Both the position numbers and the translations under genes were made by a program. Shown one piece after another: positions 52,401 through 58,044 of a stretch of 64,000 bases of DNA. The stretch spans positions 12,020,001 through 12,084,000 of the forward strand of contig NC_090697.1 of assembly GCF_040954835.1 (NCBI RefSeq), written 5' to 3'. Below the pieces are notes generated by a model, which was given only the letters and a program-made list of their open reading frames with translations, made no database searches and was not told the origin of the DNA. Numbering within the stretch: position 1 is the stretch's first letter; each line of letters opens with the position of its first letter. The stretch comes from Lepisosteus oculatus. Lineage: Eukaryota > Chordata > Actinopteri > Semionotiformes > Lepisosteidae.

Positions 52401-54647
52401 CCACAGCTGGACCTGGTTAGGATTGGGGTAGGAGACCTTCCAAGGAAAAATAATGTTGGTGGACCAGTAGGAGGCGCTCTACCTATCTCTGGATCAGAAC
52501 TGAATCTAAACCACTGCTCCAGTATGGTGACAGGGCTGGATACCATCCAGAGAACATTCCTGAGCCAAACACCAGAGGACTGGGTTTCCCTATCCTGGAC
52601 CCAGATAACCACACACACACACCCATTTCAGCCCAGCTTAAAAACTACTCAGCGTCTGGACCGGAACGTTTGTGCATCTTCTTTCTACCCAAAAGTTGGG
52701 AATTTTATGTCCCTTCCAAAATGCAATAGTTAAAAGGCAACCCGTTAAAGAGAGAGCTGGAAATGGTCACAGAGTTCAAATGAATCCTATTTTTAAGTCA
52801 GCTAAGGGTTCGACTGTGTAGCTGAGCTGGGCTGAAACCAAAACCAGCAGGTGTGCGGGCCTCCACAGCCAGGACAAAACACATCTGTGAGCCAGTGGCC
52901 AAGAACAGTAACAGGGCAGGACATTAAAGATCCTAAGCCACGCATTTCACTTAGCCGACGCAGGGAAGTCAAATCAACACAAGCAACTCTCAGGTGTTGC
53001 ATTAAAGACACAACTCACATTATAAGAGAAACAAGGTACATGGTTACAGGAAGTCATGGAGACCGGTCACAACTGACAATCAGGTGTCAAGCACTGCAGG
53101 AAAGATGGTTGCTAGGAGAAGGGCTGCTAAGCTCCTTGCCATGGCAACGTTACTGTATGGTTTGTTTTTTTGCATAGCCTGGCCTTTCTATATTTTCGCC
53201 TCCATTTGGCTGGTGACAGTTTCTCACTTCTACACCCGACGAGCTGTGTCTTGGGGATCCTGGTACAGAGTGATTTGTGGGAGCCATTAGGGTGGGGGCC
53301 CACACTTCTGTGGTGGATAAAGTGGGTCTCCATTCATATGTAGAGCACTCGGAGCTCCTTCGGAATGAGCAGCTCTACACAAAACCCAAGGACATTCTGT
53401 AGACACACCTGTGCTTGTTTATCAATGAAACCTGACGTTTATTAAGAACATCTGGTATTCCCACATGCTTTAAAGAAAATAGCTCAATCTCTCGGCTAAC
53501 TTCCTCAGTGTCAATAAATCTCTTAGCAGTCCGATTGTCTGTGACGACATTTAAAAACGGGCACTTGATCGGTCGTCAGTCGCACCTAGCCCTGACAGGT
53601 CTTTCAGTTCAGCCAGACTTCACGTATTTGAGTTTTGTGAGAAAGTGACTGCGGCAGAACAGCACCTGACTTTCAACCAGTCAAGAGCAGGAGCACCGTG
53701 GGTTCAGAAGGATGTCTGCGATTACTCACCCCTTTTACTCCTTTCAGGTCTCCCTTCAGCAGACTGTCCAGTGGAAAGGTGATGATGTTGTTCATGTTCT
53801 GAAACTTTGGAGAAAAAAAATAAAGCGTTAACGACTGACGATGGAGATAAGAGAGTTTCATGTAACAACCCCTTGTAGGTGTTATTCATATCTGTCCTGG
53901 GTGTGACTGTGGCCCAGTGCTCTTTTCATTACACACTATTTTCATTCACAAAAGGTTCCTGCACATTGCGGATTCAAAAGCTCTTCATCTCAACTCAACT
54001 TTATTGTCATTAAGCTTACACAGGTGCATAGTATAATGAAAAGTGTTTCTCATTAGTCGCTCAGGTGCAGTATATAAATAGGACAGAAGATAAGACAACA
54101 GACAGTAACACAATAGCAATAACAGTAACATGTAATAACATAACATAAATAACATGTAATCAAGTAATCATGTGGACTGAAGACCACTTCTGAAACGTGT
54201 TTAGACTGCTAGAGTTTTTTAAATTCAGTGGTCAGTATGCGCTAACAGGGACAGCAGACGCAGTGAAAAGATGTCGAAACAGCCTACATTTGTGGACCAG
54301 CACGTCTGCCAACTAATGAACAAAATCTGTATGAGGCTGGGTGAGGGATACTGACACTGGGATCTCAGACCCTCTCCCTCCTGCTAGGATCTCCAAGAGA
54401 AGGCAGGACTACTAAGGAGCACAAGGATGAATGAATAAGGTGACTGGCTTGCCAGGGGTGCGGGCGATTCTTGAAAAGGGATTCATTCTCCGAAGGCTCA
54501 CCAGGTTTTTGAAAAGTGCAGTAAGCTCTTTCGTGAACACGGAGAACTTGAGGAAGGCCGATCCCAAATCGGGGTCATCCCTGAAGACGCAGTTCTCCCC
54601 AAACCTTTCGAGAGCCTGGGTGTACTGCTCCTCATTCTCCACGTGTG
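17390..54647 (-). CDS. asap2: asap2, ArfGAP with SH3, ankyrin repeat and PH domains 2 (26 exons; N-terminal exon(s) missing)
   Basis: Twenty-six exons join in phase to 2846 bp, or 947 complete codons plus stop, lacking about 65-70 N-terminal residues. Domain order, numbered from the first full codon here: BAR remainder to about 200, PH about 240-330, ArfGAP about 355-475 with CX2CX16CX2CX4R (Cys 369, 372, 389, 392; Arg 397), ankyrin repeats about 516-620, Pro-rich linker 642-883, SH3 about 886-947. The family hydrolyses GTP on Arf1/Arf5/Arf6 at plasma membrane and Golgi, binds phosphoinositides, and links to Pyk2/Src and paxillin at focal adhesions. It is ASAP2 rather than ASAP1 by residues such as [11 protein letters not shown] and QNMNNII and by the short linker without ASAP1's PPKP repeats. 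Synteny with itgb1bp1/cpsf3 agrees. Confidence 0.93.
17575..17872 (+). repeat. 5S-derived SINE, 3' half
   Basis: It starts at 'catgagtaggggtgttacccc' and keeps 'atttccccctggcctttacc', 'ctgtcgcatcatccaggtgg' and the tail 'gcgctatttaagtgtaagga' plus an ATT run. It lies in the last asap2 intron, antisense to the gene. Confidence 0.8.
17873..19281 (-). other. last asap2 intron, right part
   Basis: It contains the LINE fragment at 18235-18405. Otherwise it is unique-looking sequence with no recognised gene. Confidence 0.5.
18235..18405 (-). repeat. LINE reverse-transcriptase ORF end remnant (minus)
   Basis: On the minus strand the text after 'cctagaaagagatgg' reads like [11 protein letters not shown]...DMEG...[13 protein letters not shown]. 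This is the hallmark C-terminal tail of RTE/CR1-type non-LTR elements common in fish genomes. It is short and decayed; the clade is not assigned. Confidence 0.5.
19282..19401 (-). CDS. asap2: asap2 exon: SH3 domain, first part
   Basis: CCCCCAG acceptor, GTAAGT donor. It is 40 codons, [20 protein letters not shown] then [26 protein letters not shown] corresponds to the ALYDY motif, ELTFSEGE to the RT loop, and the WW pair is the canonical ligand-binding tryptophan position. Confidence 0.94.
19780..20090 (-). repeat. possible tRNA-like SINE relative (minus)
   Basis: The succession 'catccgcacacgggggagaa', 'ccacacggccccgtacagtg' and 'agtcagctgatgacatgacc' followed by 'caggctcggacccctgacc' parallels 28775-28975 and 48715-48865 (external blocks, then 'gctagcgacgtgac' and 'tcgaacc'). 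On the minus strand the end resembles a tRNA B box. It is strongly diverged. Confidence 0.4.
20430..20640 (+). repeat. CR1-like LINE 3' remnant
   Basis: It contains 'accgagaacaggtggtgcc', 'acacaaagctgtgggagacc', 'ggaacaagctacacagctgg' and 'gaaactggccgaatggcctt'. This is the same order as in 1080-1295. Confidence 0.6.
22570..22700 (-). repeat. interspersed repeat with 'tttatttgtatagagtgccc' signature
   Basis: The phrase 'gttttatttgtatagagtgc' followed by 'attctcaaagcctttacaaa' is of the type found at the 3' ends of fish LINE/SINE insertions. It is related in layout to 4670-4870 and 63210-63300. Confidence 0.45.
23172..23260 (-). CDS. asap2: asap2 exon: linker before SH3
   Basis: CTGAGCAG acceptor, GTGAGT donor. 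It encodes [20 protein letters not shown] then APMPRKTYL. The motif PPPAPMPRK is conserved with human. A 3.8-kb intron separates it from the SH3 exons. Confidence 0.88.
23640..23698 (-). CDS. asap2: asap2 candidate exon: linker, 59 bp
   Basis: It lies between TTTGCAG and GTAAAA and encodes [19 protein letters not shown] with a split codon at each end. Without it the neighbouring exons do not join in frame (phase 2 into phase 1). With it the frame is restored and gives EKQ-D-KDAP, comparable to the ADK of human. The peptide itself shows little similarity to the human linker as I recall it. It may be alternatively spliced; human ASAP2 has isoforms lacking linker residues. Confidence 0.58.
24220..24388 (-). 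CDS. asap2: asap2 exon: proline-rich linker, part 3
   Basis: CCCGCAG acceptor; the donor is read as AG|GTAACC. It encodes [38 protein letters not shown] and [17 protein letters not shown]. [14 protein letters not shown] is diagnostic of ASAP2. An earlier GT at CCCAG|GTCTCC is possible but weaker and would shorten the exon by 9 bp in the same phase. Confidence 0.85.
25076..25228 (-). CDS. asap2: asap2 exon: proline-rich linker, part 2
   Basis: CTCCACAG acceptor, GTGAGT donor. It encodes [20 protein letters not shown] then [15 protein letters not shown] and [15 protein letters not shown]. The core [11 protein letters not shown] and [15 protein letters not shown] ends are as in human. The N-terminal half is diverged. 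Confidence 0.9.
25936..26191 (-). CDS. asap2: asap2 exon: proline-rich linker, part 1
   Basis: Acceptor GTGCCAG, donor GTAAGG. It encodes [40 protein letters not shown] and later [13 protein letters not shown], ending [18 protein letters not shown] is a candidate SH3-binding site; NETYG is the conserved tyrosine segment. The acceptor could shift by one CAG, adding or removing one Gln. Confidence 0.9.
26332..26600 (-). repeat. tRNA-headed SINE (minus)
   Basis: It is the reverse complement of the family: 'ttttctaactgcttcttcc' at one end, then 'gacaccagtccatcgcaggg', 'gccaaatttcccagaagcc' and 'gggagaacatacaaactc'. It lies about 140 bp upstream of the 25936-26191 exon acceptor, in sense orientation to asap2. 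Confidence 0.75.
27185..27454 (-). repeat. GC-rich minisatellite adjoining an asap2 splice donor
   Basis: About four units of roughly 55-70 bp. Each holds 'gtgtgacccg', 'gcccccacagcccgg' and 'gcgacccgaacgt', with a 'ggcagcagga' spacer. The repeat starts within a few bases of the donor at 27454. Open frames of 100-137 codons on the minus strand are products of the repeat. Confidence 0.9.
27455..27562 (-). CDS. asap2: asap2 exon: acidic segment after ankyrin repeats
   Basis: CTGCAG acceptor, GTGGGC donor. It is 36 codons, [20 protein letters not shown] then [16 protein letters not shown]. The acidic tail matches human. A GC-rich minisatellite begins immediately after the donor. Confidence 0.93.
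27674..27741 (-). CDS. asap2: asap2 exon: last ankyrin repeat
   Basis: TTCACAG acceptor, GTAGGG donor. It encodes [20 protein letters not shown] then EL after a split Ala. The following intron is 111 bp and includes a 16-base homopolymer (G on plus, C on minus) at 27635-27650. Confidence 0.92.
27787..27858. repeat. (GT)n/(GC)n microsatellite
   Basis: An uninterrupted GT run of about 31 units (27787-27849) continues into a GC run. It lies 45 bp upstream of the acceptor of the 27674-27741 exon. An apparent Cys/Val-rich open frame over it is not a gene. Confidence 0.97.
28775..28975 (-). repeat. tRNA-like SINE (minus)
   Basis: On the minus strand it begins 'ttggctcagctggtaaggc' (A-box-like) and continues to 'cgcaggttcgaggccgagtc' (B-box-like GGTTCGAGGCC), then 'gtcgctagccgactgcaac'. 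Related fragments occur at 48715-48865 and perhaps 19780-20090. Confidence 0.65.
29021..29136 (-). CDS. asap2: asap2 exon: ankyrin repeat
   Basis: TTTCACAG acceptor, GTAAGC donor. It encodes [20 protein letters not shown] then [18 protein letters not shown], with the Ser and Ala codons split. STALHYCCL and ECLKLLL are the two ankyrin helices. Confidence 0.93.
29393..29478 (-). CDS. asap2: asap2 exon: ankyrin repeat, followed by a GC donor
   Basis: CTTCTCAG acceptor. It encodes [20 protein letters not shown] then IVDFLTQN and two bases of Ser. The donor is AG|GCAAGT, a GC-AG intron: the phase and homology to QNSGNLDKQ leave no nearby GT alternative. GETALHLAV is the classic ankyrin signature. 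Confidence 0.9.
30372..30645 (+). repeat. tRNA-headed SINE, 5' truncated
   Basis: It starts at 'gctccctcacagcacggggg' and has 'caactcctggggtgctatctg', 'taggtttcctcccacagtac', 'ggccctggtgtgagtgtgaa' and 'ctggataaagcagttattg'. Confidence 0.75.
30730..30910 (-). repeat. CR1-like LINE 3' remnant (minus)
   Basis: 'gatctcatccagtcgtttcc', 'atggctgggtagcttgttc' and 'aaacaaagtgacatctc' mirror the minus-strand copies at 12020-12245 and 58745-58870. Confidence 0.55.
31185..31374 (-). CDS. asap2: asap2 exon: ArfGAP to ankyrin linker
   Basis: CTTCCAG acceptor, GTAAGC donor. It encodes [40 protein letters not shown] and [20 protein letters not shown] then NGH. The first ankyrin-like helices begin at KLHSLCEAV. 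An (AAT)n microsatellite lies 25 bp before the acceptor. Confidence 0.93.
31398..31436. repeat. (AAT)n microsatellite
   Basis: About 12 AAT units lie just upstream of an asap2 acceptor (31375). On the minus strand they form part of the pre-acceptor region as (ATT)n. Confidence 0.95.
31712..31806 (-). CDS. asap2: asap2 exon: ArfGAP domain
   Basis: GTGCAG acceptor, GTAAGT donor. It encodes [20 protein letters not shown] then [11 protein letters not shown] and a split Met. It matches human ASAP2 with conservative changes in the acidic/proline segment. Confidence 0.92.
32596..32729 (-). CDS. asap2: asap2 exon: ArfGAP catalytic core
   Basis: Acceptor CTTCCCAG, donor GTAATG. It encodes [20 protein letters not shown], then [15 protein letters not shown] and DVLGTSELL. 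It supplies the second CX2C and, four residues later, the catalytic arginine finger (IHR). The spacing CX2CX16CX2CX4R is exact across the exon junction. A plus-strand open frame covers this exon and is only a shadow. Confidence 0.93.
33452..33618 (-). CDS. asap2: asap2 exon: end of PH and first half of ArfGAP zinc finger
   Basis: TTTCAG acceptor, GTGAGT donor. It encodes [20 protein letters not shown] (C-terminal PH helix), then [25 protein letters not shown] and [10 protein letters not shown]. The first CX2C of the ArfGAP zinc finger is here. An intron of 722 bp separates it from the second pair. Confidence 0.92.
33794..33842 (-). CDS. asap2: asap2 exon: PH domain (49 bp)
   Basis: It encodes [15 protein letters not shown] with a split codon at each end, between CCCACAG and GTAAGT. 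It matches the human [16 protein letters not shown]. Confidence 0.92.
34833..34920 (-). CDS. asap2: asap2 exon: PH domain
   Basis: Acceptor CACCCAG, donor GTAGGT. It encodes [20 protein letters not shown] then EKKSFDLIS and the first base of His. Confidence 0.92.
36055..36165 (+). mobile_element. Penelope-like element 3' fragment, decayed
   Basis: It reads 'cacacctcaagagggctcca', 'cagccaaaacattgtgcc', 'tttgtttcagcttgggaatg' and 'aacctttacccgttcctg', then 'ctgacgccc'. It aligns by eye with the intact blocks at 59433-59498 and 62123-62230. The CTGAAGA core is mutated to CTCAAGA. Confidence 0.55.
36201..36270 (-). CDS. asap2: asap2 exon: PH domain
   Basis: It encodes [20 protein letters not shown] then HGT, with a GTAAGC donor. 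The first AG (CTTTCAG, then CCTCAGG) is used because it restores the Gly-Leu-Arg-Lys of the family. The basic residues KVWQKRK are in the PH loop that contacts phosphoinositides in ASAP proteins. Confidence 0.9.
36697..36800 (-). CDS. asap2: asap2 exon: BAR-PH linker and first PH strand
   Basis: It encodes [20 protein letters not shown] then [15 protein letters not shown] (Gly split). GYLYKKSDG is the first strand of the PH fold. The acceptor is TTGAAG and the donor GTGAAT, both weaker than average, but the frame and homology are unambiguous. Confidence 0.9.
38383..38469 (-). CDS. asap2: asap2 exon: end of BAR domain
   Basis: It is 29 codons between CCGCAG and GTGAGC, encoding [20 protein letters not shown] then SSLQVEQKE. 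This is the last BAR helix before the linker to the PH domain. Confidence 0.93.
38470..39428 (-). other. asap2 intron between BAR exons
   Basis: Unique-looking sequence with no gene, RNA or repeat recognised. Confidence 0.5.
39429..39504 (-). CDS. asap2: asap2 exon: BAR domain
   Basis: Acceptor CTTCAG, donor GTGAGC. It encodes [20 protein letters not shown] then TDLHT. It completes the Asn codon from the previous exon. Confidence 0.93.
39590..39675 (-). CDS. asap2: asap2 exon: BAR domain
   Basis: TTTTCAG acceptor, GTAAGC donor. It encodes [20 protein letters not shown] then IKYFHAQC and a split Asn. The intron to the next exon is only 85 bp. Confidence 0.93.
39730..39815 (-). repeat. possible tRNA-like SINE fragment
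   Basis: The minus strand reads 'tttagcctagtggtgagcac' (A-box-like), then about 30 nt later 'ccgggttgcgagttgatgtg' (B-box-like). It is too short and diverged to be a functional tRNA. Confidence 0.35.
40025..40490 (+). repeat. 5S-derived SINE, missing most of the 5S head
   Basis: It begins at 'ctgagaaaaactaaggctgc' and contains a short internal duplication ('tcctatgaatgaga' twice, 40156-40190). The rest follows the family through 'gccgtcgcatcatccaggtg' to an ATT tail. It ends 75 bp from the donor side of the 40565-40694 exon and carries a CTCF-like box at 40083-40096. Confidence 0.85.
40565..40694 (-). CDS. asap2: asap2 exon: BAR domain
   Basis: It is flanked by CCCACAG and GTGTGC. It encodes [35 protein letters not shown] and FFQLQMCE: charged heptad-like helix, essentially identical to human. 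The exon is GC-rich compared with its surroundings, and a 16-bp C run lies just past the donor side. Confidence 0.93.
40695..43553 (-). other. asap2 intron between BAR exons
   Basis: A repeat-like block occupies 41770-42330. The stretches 40960-41760 and 42340-43550 are unique-looking and AT-rich, without a recognised gene. Confidence 0.5.
41770..41960 (+). mobile_element. fish interspersed repeat, DNA-transposon-like
   Basis: 'gtctgtaagtatttggacag', 'gttattttggctctgtactc', 'gaaatgaaacaatgactatg' and 'tttaatttgagggtattgac' form a block that I recognise as a very common non-autonomous repeat in fish genomes. The superfamily is not assigned from sequence here. Confidence 0.5.
43554..43603 (-). 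CDS. asap2: asap2 exon: BAR domain (short, 50 bp)
   Basis: TTTACAG acceptor after a T12-14 tract, GTAAGA donor. It encodes [16 protein letters not shown] and the first two bases of Val. It lies after a 10.1-kb intron, the largest internal one in the window. Confidence 0.92.
43820..44290 (+). mobile_element. CR1-like LINE: end of reverse transcriptase and 3' tail
   Basis: The translated text '[13 protein letters not shown]', then '[15 protein letters not shown]' and '[11 protein letters not shown]' matches the C-terminus of CR1 reverse transcriptases (KMIPGL...LFSLEKRRLRGDLI...YKIL). It is followed by 'gagcacctttagaaatcggc' and 'aaagatgaccaaatgaccacc'. Frame breaks mark it as dead. It sits in the 10.1-kb asap2 intron, antisense. 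Confidence 0.7.
44300..44650 (+). mobile_element. L2/CR1-group LINE: last part of reverse transcriptase ORF
   Basis: The frame at 44323-44595 reads [20 protein letters not shown] and later [20 protein letters not shown], the well-known end of L2-like reverse transcriptases (LQ.VV.TAQRIIG ... DPSHPGH.LF..LPSGRR). Another frame continues TTRLKNSFY. The element is a fragment. Confidence 0.7.
44651..48240 (-). other. asap2 10.1-kb intron, middle part
   Basis: No asap2 exon or other gene was recognised. A CpG-rich patch at 46370-46860 stands out. Short open frames there reflect base composition. Confidence 0.5.
48260..48400 (+). repeat. 5S-like SINE fragment (second subfamily)
   Basis: 'accatggctggtcagtaccg', 'aggtggatgacctccaagga' and 'ggcgttagtggtgtgggg' parallel the 5S-head and post-head region of the main family with a different body. 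It carries CCAGCAGGTGGCGC at 48340-48353. A relative lies at 52395-52545. Confidence 0.6.
48715..48865 (-). repeat. tRNA-like SINE fragment (minus)
   Basis: On the minus strand: 'gacacgggttcgatcctggg' (B-box-like), then 'tcacgtcactagctggctgt'. It matches the 28775-28975 layout. Confidence 0.55.
48870..50990 (-). other. asap2 10.1-kb intron, right part
   Basis: Unique-looking sequence; no gene or repeat recognised up to the 5S SINE. A tandem duplication of 'tggggttcaaacaaaatgga' occurs at about 49100-49142. Confidence 0.45.
50997..51560 (+). repeat. 5S-derived SINE, full length
   Basis: 5S-like head 'tatatcaccctgcagcgcac' ... 'tgtgagcctggtcagtacct', 'ggatgggagactcctag', full body and ATT tail. 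A CTCF-like box lies at 51119-51132. Together with 12818-13365 it defines the intact family. Confidence 0.88.
52395..52545 (+). repeat. 5S-like SINE fragment (second subfamily)
   Basis: 'ccacagctggacctggttagg', 'ggtaggagaccttccaagga', 'accagtaggaggcgctctac' and 'ccagtatggtgacagggc'. It shares the head-to-box spacing with 48260-48400. A (CA)n run follows at 52609-52622. Confidence 0.6.
53730..53804 (-). CDS. asap2: asap2 exon: BAR domain
   Basis: It is 25 codons encoding [20 protein letters not shown] then KGVKG, with a GTGAGT donor. The acceptor is read as CCAAAG before TTTCAG because this keeps the conserved Gln-Asn. Using the second AG would delete two residues without changing the frame. 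Confidence 0.88.
53985..54180 (-). repeat. interspersed repeat (LINE 3'-end type)
   Basis: 'caactttattgtcattaagc' followed by 'aagtgtttctcattagtcgc' and 'cagtatataaataggacag' is of a kind widely dispersed in fish genomes. It lies in the short asap2 intron between 53805 and 54501. Confidence 0.4.
54502..54647 (-). CDS. asap2: asap2 exon: BAR domain helix (most 5' exon found)
   Basis: TTTTCAG acceptor, GTGAGC donor. The first two bases finish a split Ala codon. It encodes [35 protein letters not shown] and [13 protein letters not shown], nearly identical to human ASAP2. It sits in the middle of the BAR coiled-coil that senses and bends membranes. Confidence 0.93.
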
Positions 54648-56850
54648 CTGAAAAACAAAAAAAGAGCAGGGGCCCCCGAACATTAAAACAGGCATTTCAA
54701 ACTAGCACACTAGCCCAAGGCCTTCAGTTCGGTTACAGGTCAGGAAAACCCTGGGTTTTATGTGAGAATTTAGGTGTTGCTGTATTCCATTCCATTTGAA
54801 AGGCGCTATGATACTGTAGATCATTATATGACAATATGACCCAAATTGGAAGGCGTGGTGCAATTTGATTTTTACCAAAAATAATCTTCATTTTAGGCCA
54901 CTCTTTTCAAAGCCTCTTGCGGCTGAAATGCTGGACTGACCAGGGAAATGAAGAGCCGCGCACAGTGGGATAATGTGGTAACCAGGACAGTTAGGCTGCC
55001 ATCTTGCAGCGCAGATCACAGACTCCATCACTTAAGTGTCACACGGAGGACAGTACGGGCAACTCACACAATAATGTGACCTCTCGCCCCCACCCAGCCA
55101 TACAGATAACCCCACTCTCCGCTACAGAAGGCCCAGTTCAACATCATGAGAAAACGGCCTCATACGTTTGTGGTCCATCAAAACCGGAGGTGGACAATGA
55201 ACTGAGACCTGAACACATTTCACAAAGTGATACGCACAGGATAGAGCTACTTAAAACTCCCCCCTGGAAAATCTTTCACCTGACAAAGCACTTGATCTAG
55301 CGTAGGTTCTCAGTCCTCATACTACGGCGGTACCTCCCAGTTTTTACGATTGGATTTTCATTCATGTATTTCCACTCAGTGCAAAACTAAAAAAAACTGA
55401 TGAATCCCCTAAAAATTTTTTTTATAAGAGGATTTCAATGATGTCTGTCTAACATGCAGTGGCAATATTTGTCCGAAGCAATCCTCACGTCATATTTTAG
55501 AAAAGACTCATTACTGCACGGCAAACTTTAATTAGCAGAGAAGAGTGTGACAACTTCACAGTCTCTGTACGATTCAGTCCATTACTACAGCCCTTGACAC
55601 CCCATAACTGCAAAACTAAGTAGTAGTCCTCACAAGTCCTATAGTCATTAGGAATTACTTCAGCTGTAAACAAGAAAACACTATTAAAAACAGCACTTTG
55701 TTCAATAACTGAGCATCAAGGCGCTTTCCCAACCAGCCTAATACCTTGCCTTCCTCACTAAACTGTCTTCCAGGAGCCATGCTTACATAGTACTAAGTAC
55801 ACATTTATATACAGTTTTTGATGGGAAATCACAGCATAAAAGCATTTTTGAATCTGTTTCTCTCATTAGCATAAATACTCAGTATGAGTGGAAAGTAATA
55901 CAGTTGTCAGGGTCTTCTGAGTCTTTGGTTGGGTGCAATAAAACCAGCAGACCCGTTTCCAAAGTGCAAATCATGTTTATTTCCTCCTCAGGCATTCCTA
56001 ATGTACATACTAAAGAAATACTAATGCAATAGTAAAGCCTGACCAAGGTGCTCTAAGGTGCAATTGATTATTCTGATTTGTCAGTCCAAGATTACTTACA
56101 AACGTACTCAAGCTGTTCGTAACCCAGTGAAGGAGCTCCAACGAGGACTCTTGAAAGAGTAAAATACTGTAAAGGCTGCTGCATAGTACAAGCAGCAAAA
56201 AAAAAACAGCCATTAATGCCGAGGTCAGGGTTCAGAAAACTCTGCTATGTTGTCCTTAACTCCAAACACAATCATGAGATCACAACAAATTAAGTTTTAT
56301 GTTTGGAAACGCTTTCTGATGATGGGAGAGGGTGCTGCAACACAGAGCTGCTTTCTGCTCCTCTTGCCTAGCTGCTTATTGAAAAATAAAAAGAGCGCTT
56401 TTTAAGGAGCGCTAGACTTCTTTGTTTTCCGGGTCACATGGTTTTAAGTTTGGCCACCCATTTAGGTTTGATTAGTGGGCATTATGATGAAGATTTTTTC
56501 AAACAAATTCAAATGTGAAAATTCAACCAGCTTTACTGGTATGACCAATGAATTTCAGCGTGACCAAAGCAGTGACATTCAGAAGTCGTTCCCCAGGAAA
56601 ACAACAGTCCTTCCTTCAGCCTCCGGGAGCCCATCAGGCTGTGGCAGGAGGAAGCTCTCGAGCTGCAGCCTGGGAAGAGGTGCCCCCTCCTCTGGGAGGA
56701 CTGGAAGCTGCTCTGATTCCGGCAGGTGGGAGAATTCCTGGATTAGACTCTTTATTTAAGGGAAGAATGTTGGTCTAATCTTAGATTTTTTCTTGCAGTG
56801 CAGAGGAAAGTGCATCTCTGTGTTTGTTTCTCCGTGCTGGCGGTGAGAGC

Positions 56851-57187
56851 ACAGCCCGTCCTCTCTGGACAGCCAGGTCAGCCTGTGTCCAGTCTCTATG
56901 GCCAGGCTGTGGTCACTGAGCCTGTCCTCTCTGGACAGCCAGGTCAGCCTGTGTCCAGTCTCTATGGCCAGGCTGTGGTCACTGAGCCTGTCCTCTCTGG
57001 ACAACAGGTCTGTGTGGGTTCAGTCTCTATGGCTAGGCTGTGGTCACTGAGCCTGTCCTCTCTGGACAACAGGTCTGTCTGGGTTCAGTCTCTATGGCCA
57101 GGCTGTGGTCACTGAGCCTGTTCTCTCTGGACAGCCAGGTCAGCCTGTGTCCAGTGTACGGCCAGGCTGTGGTCACTGAGCCTGTAC
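56851..57187. repeat. 66-bp minisatellite, about five units
   Basis: The unit runs 'gcctgtcctctctggacagc', 'caggtcagcctgtgtccagt', 'ctctatggccaggctgtggt', 'cactga' (66 bp, a multiple of three). Units 3 and 4 are variants of 65 bp. Repetitive open frames on both strands (56756-57115) come from this array. Confidence 0.93.
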
Positions 57188-58044
57188 GTCATCAGGATCC
57201 GTTTCTCCCTTGAGCTTCTCACCCTGGTCAGGTGCTTGGCCAGCACGTATTGGTTTTTAGAGGCAAACAGCAACTGCTTGCTTTCTAATAAACCTCGGGC
57301 AGTTTAAGTAACAATTCCTCTTCTACCAACATGTGTCCTCTTAGAGGATCAAGTTTGCTCCTCTGAGCAAAGGAAAAGAAACCACATGCTGAAAGGAAGT
57401 CAAACAGTACCTCCTAGTCTTTGACAAACATCACTCCATCTCTTTTTGTAAATAATGAACGGAATACAACTTTCATTCAGAATACACAGAATGCTAATAG
57501 CGGTTTCCTTTTCATTACCTTTCATAGGACGCTCGGAGAAGGCTTGAGCGAGTCCAGGGAACCCAACACAGATCTAGATTACTGTATCTGCAGCGGGCAG
57601 GACCGCAGTATTGCTTAACAAACCACACAGCTCTAGACAGCAGCAGAGACCTACAGGTTCTGAAGACCACAAGTGTTCCTCGTATTGGATTTACTTCCAT
57701 TAGACACAGGGTCATGACTGCTGACAACCTGAAACAACATCCATTAAAACCTGTTTACAAAGCCTGCGCACTGCATCGGAATCATTATGGAAAGGCCAAA
57801 CTCGAATTATTCTGCCTTATAGGTAGAAATATATATTAAATTAATGGACATTTAATTTAGATCTAAAATGAGAATACGGTAAACTATAATAAATAAAAAT
57901 ACAAATCATCAGGCCATCACACTTTGTTACCTCTCTCAGGGGTTTTAAAGGAATTTATAGATTTTTGTGTCACCCATCAACACCTCACTGCTTCACAATG
58001 ACACTTGCTCTTCAGCGCGTACATGACACCTACTCGTAGTTCAA

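Noticed and set aside
53084..53290. 68-codon open frame with membrane-like hydrophobic run
   Set aside because: No recognisable homology, inside an intron flanked by SINE debris, and with no upstream exon or promoter evidence.
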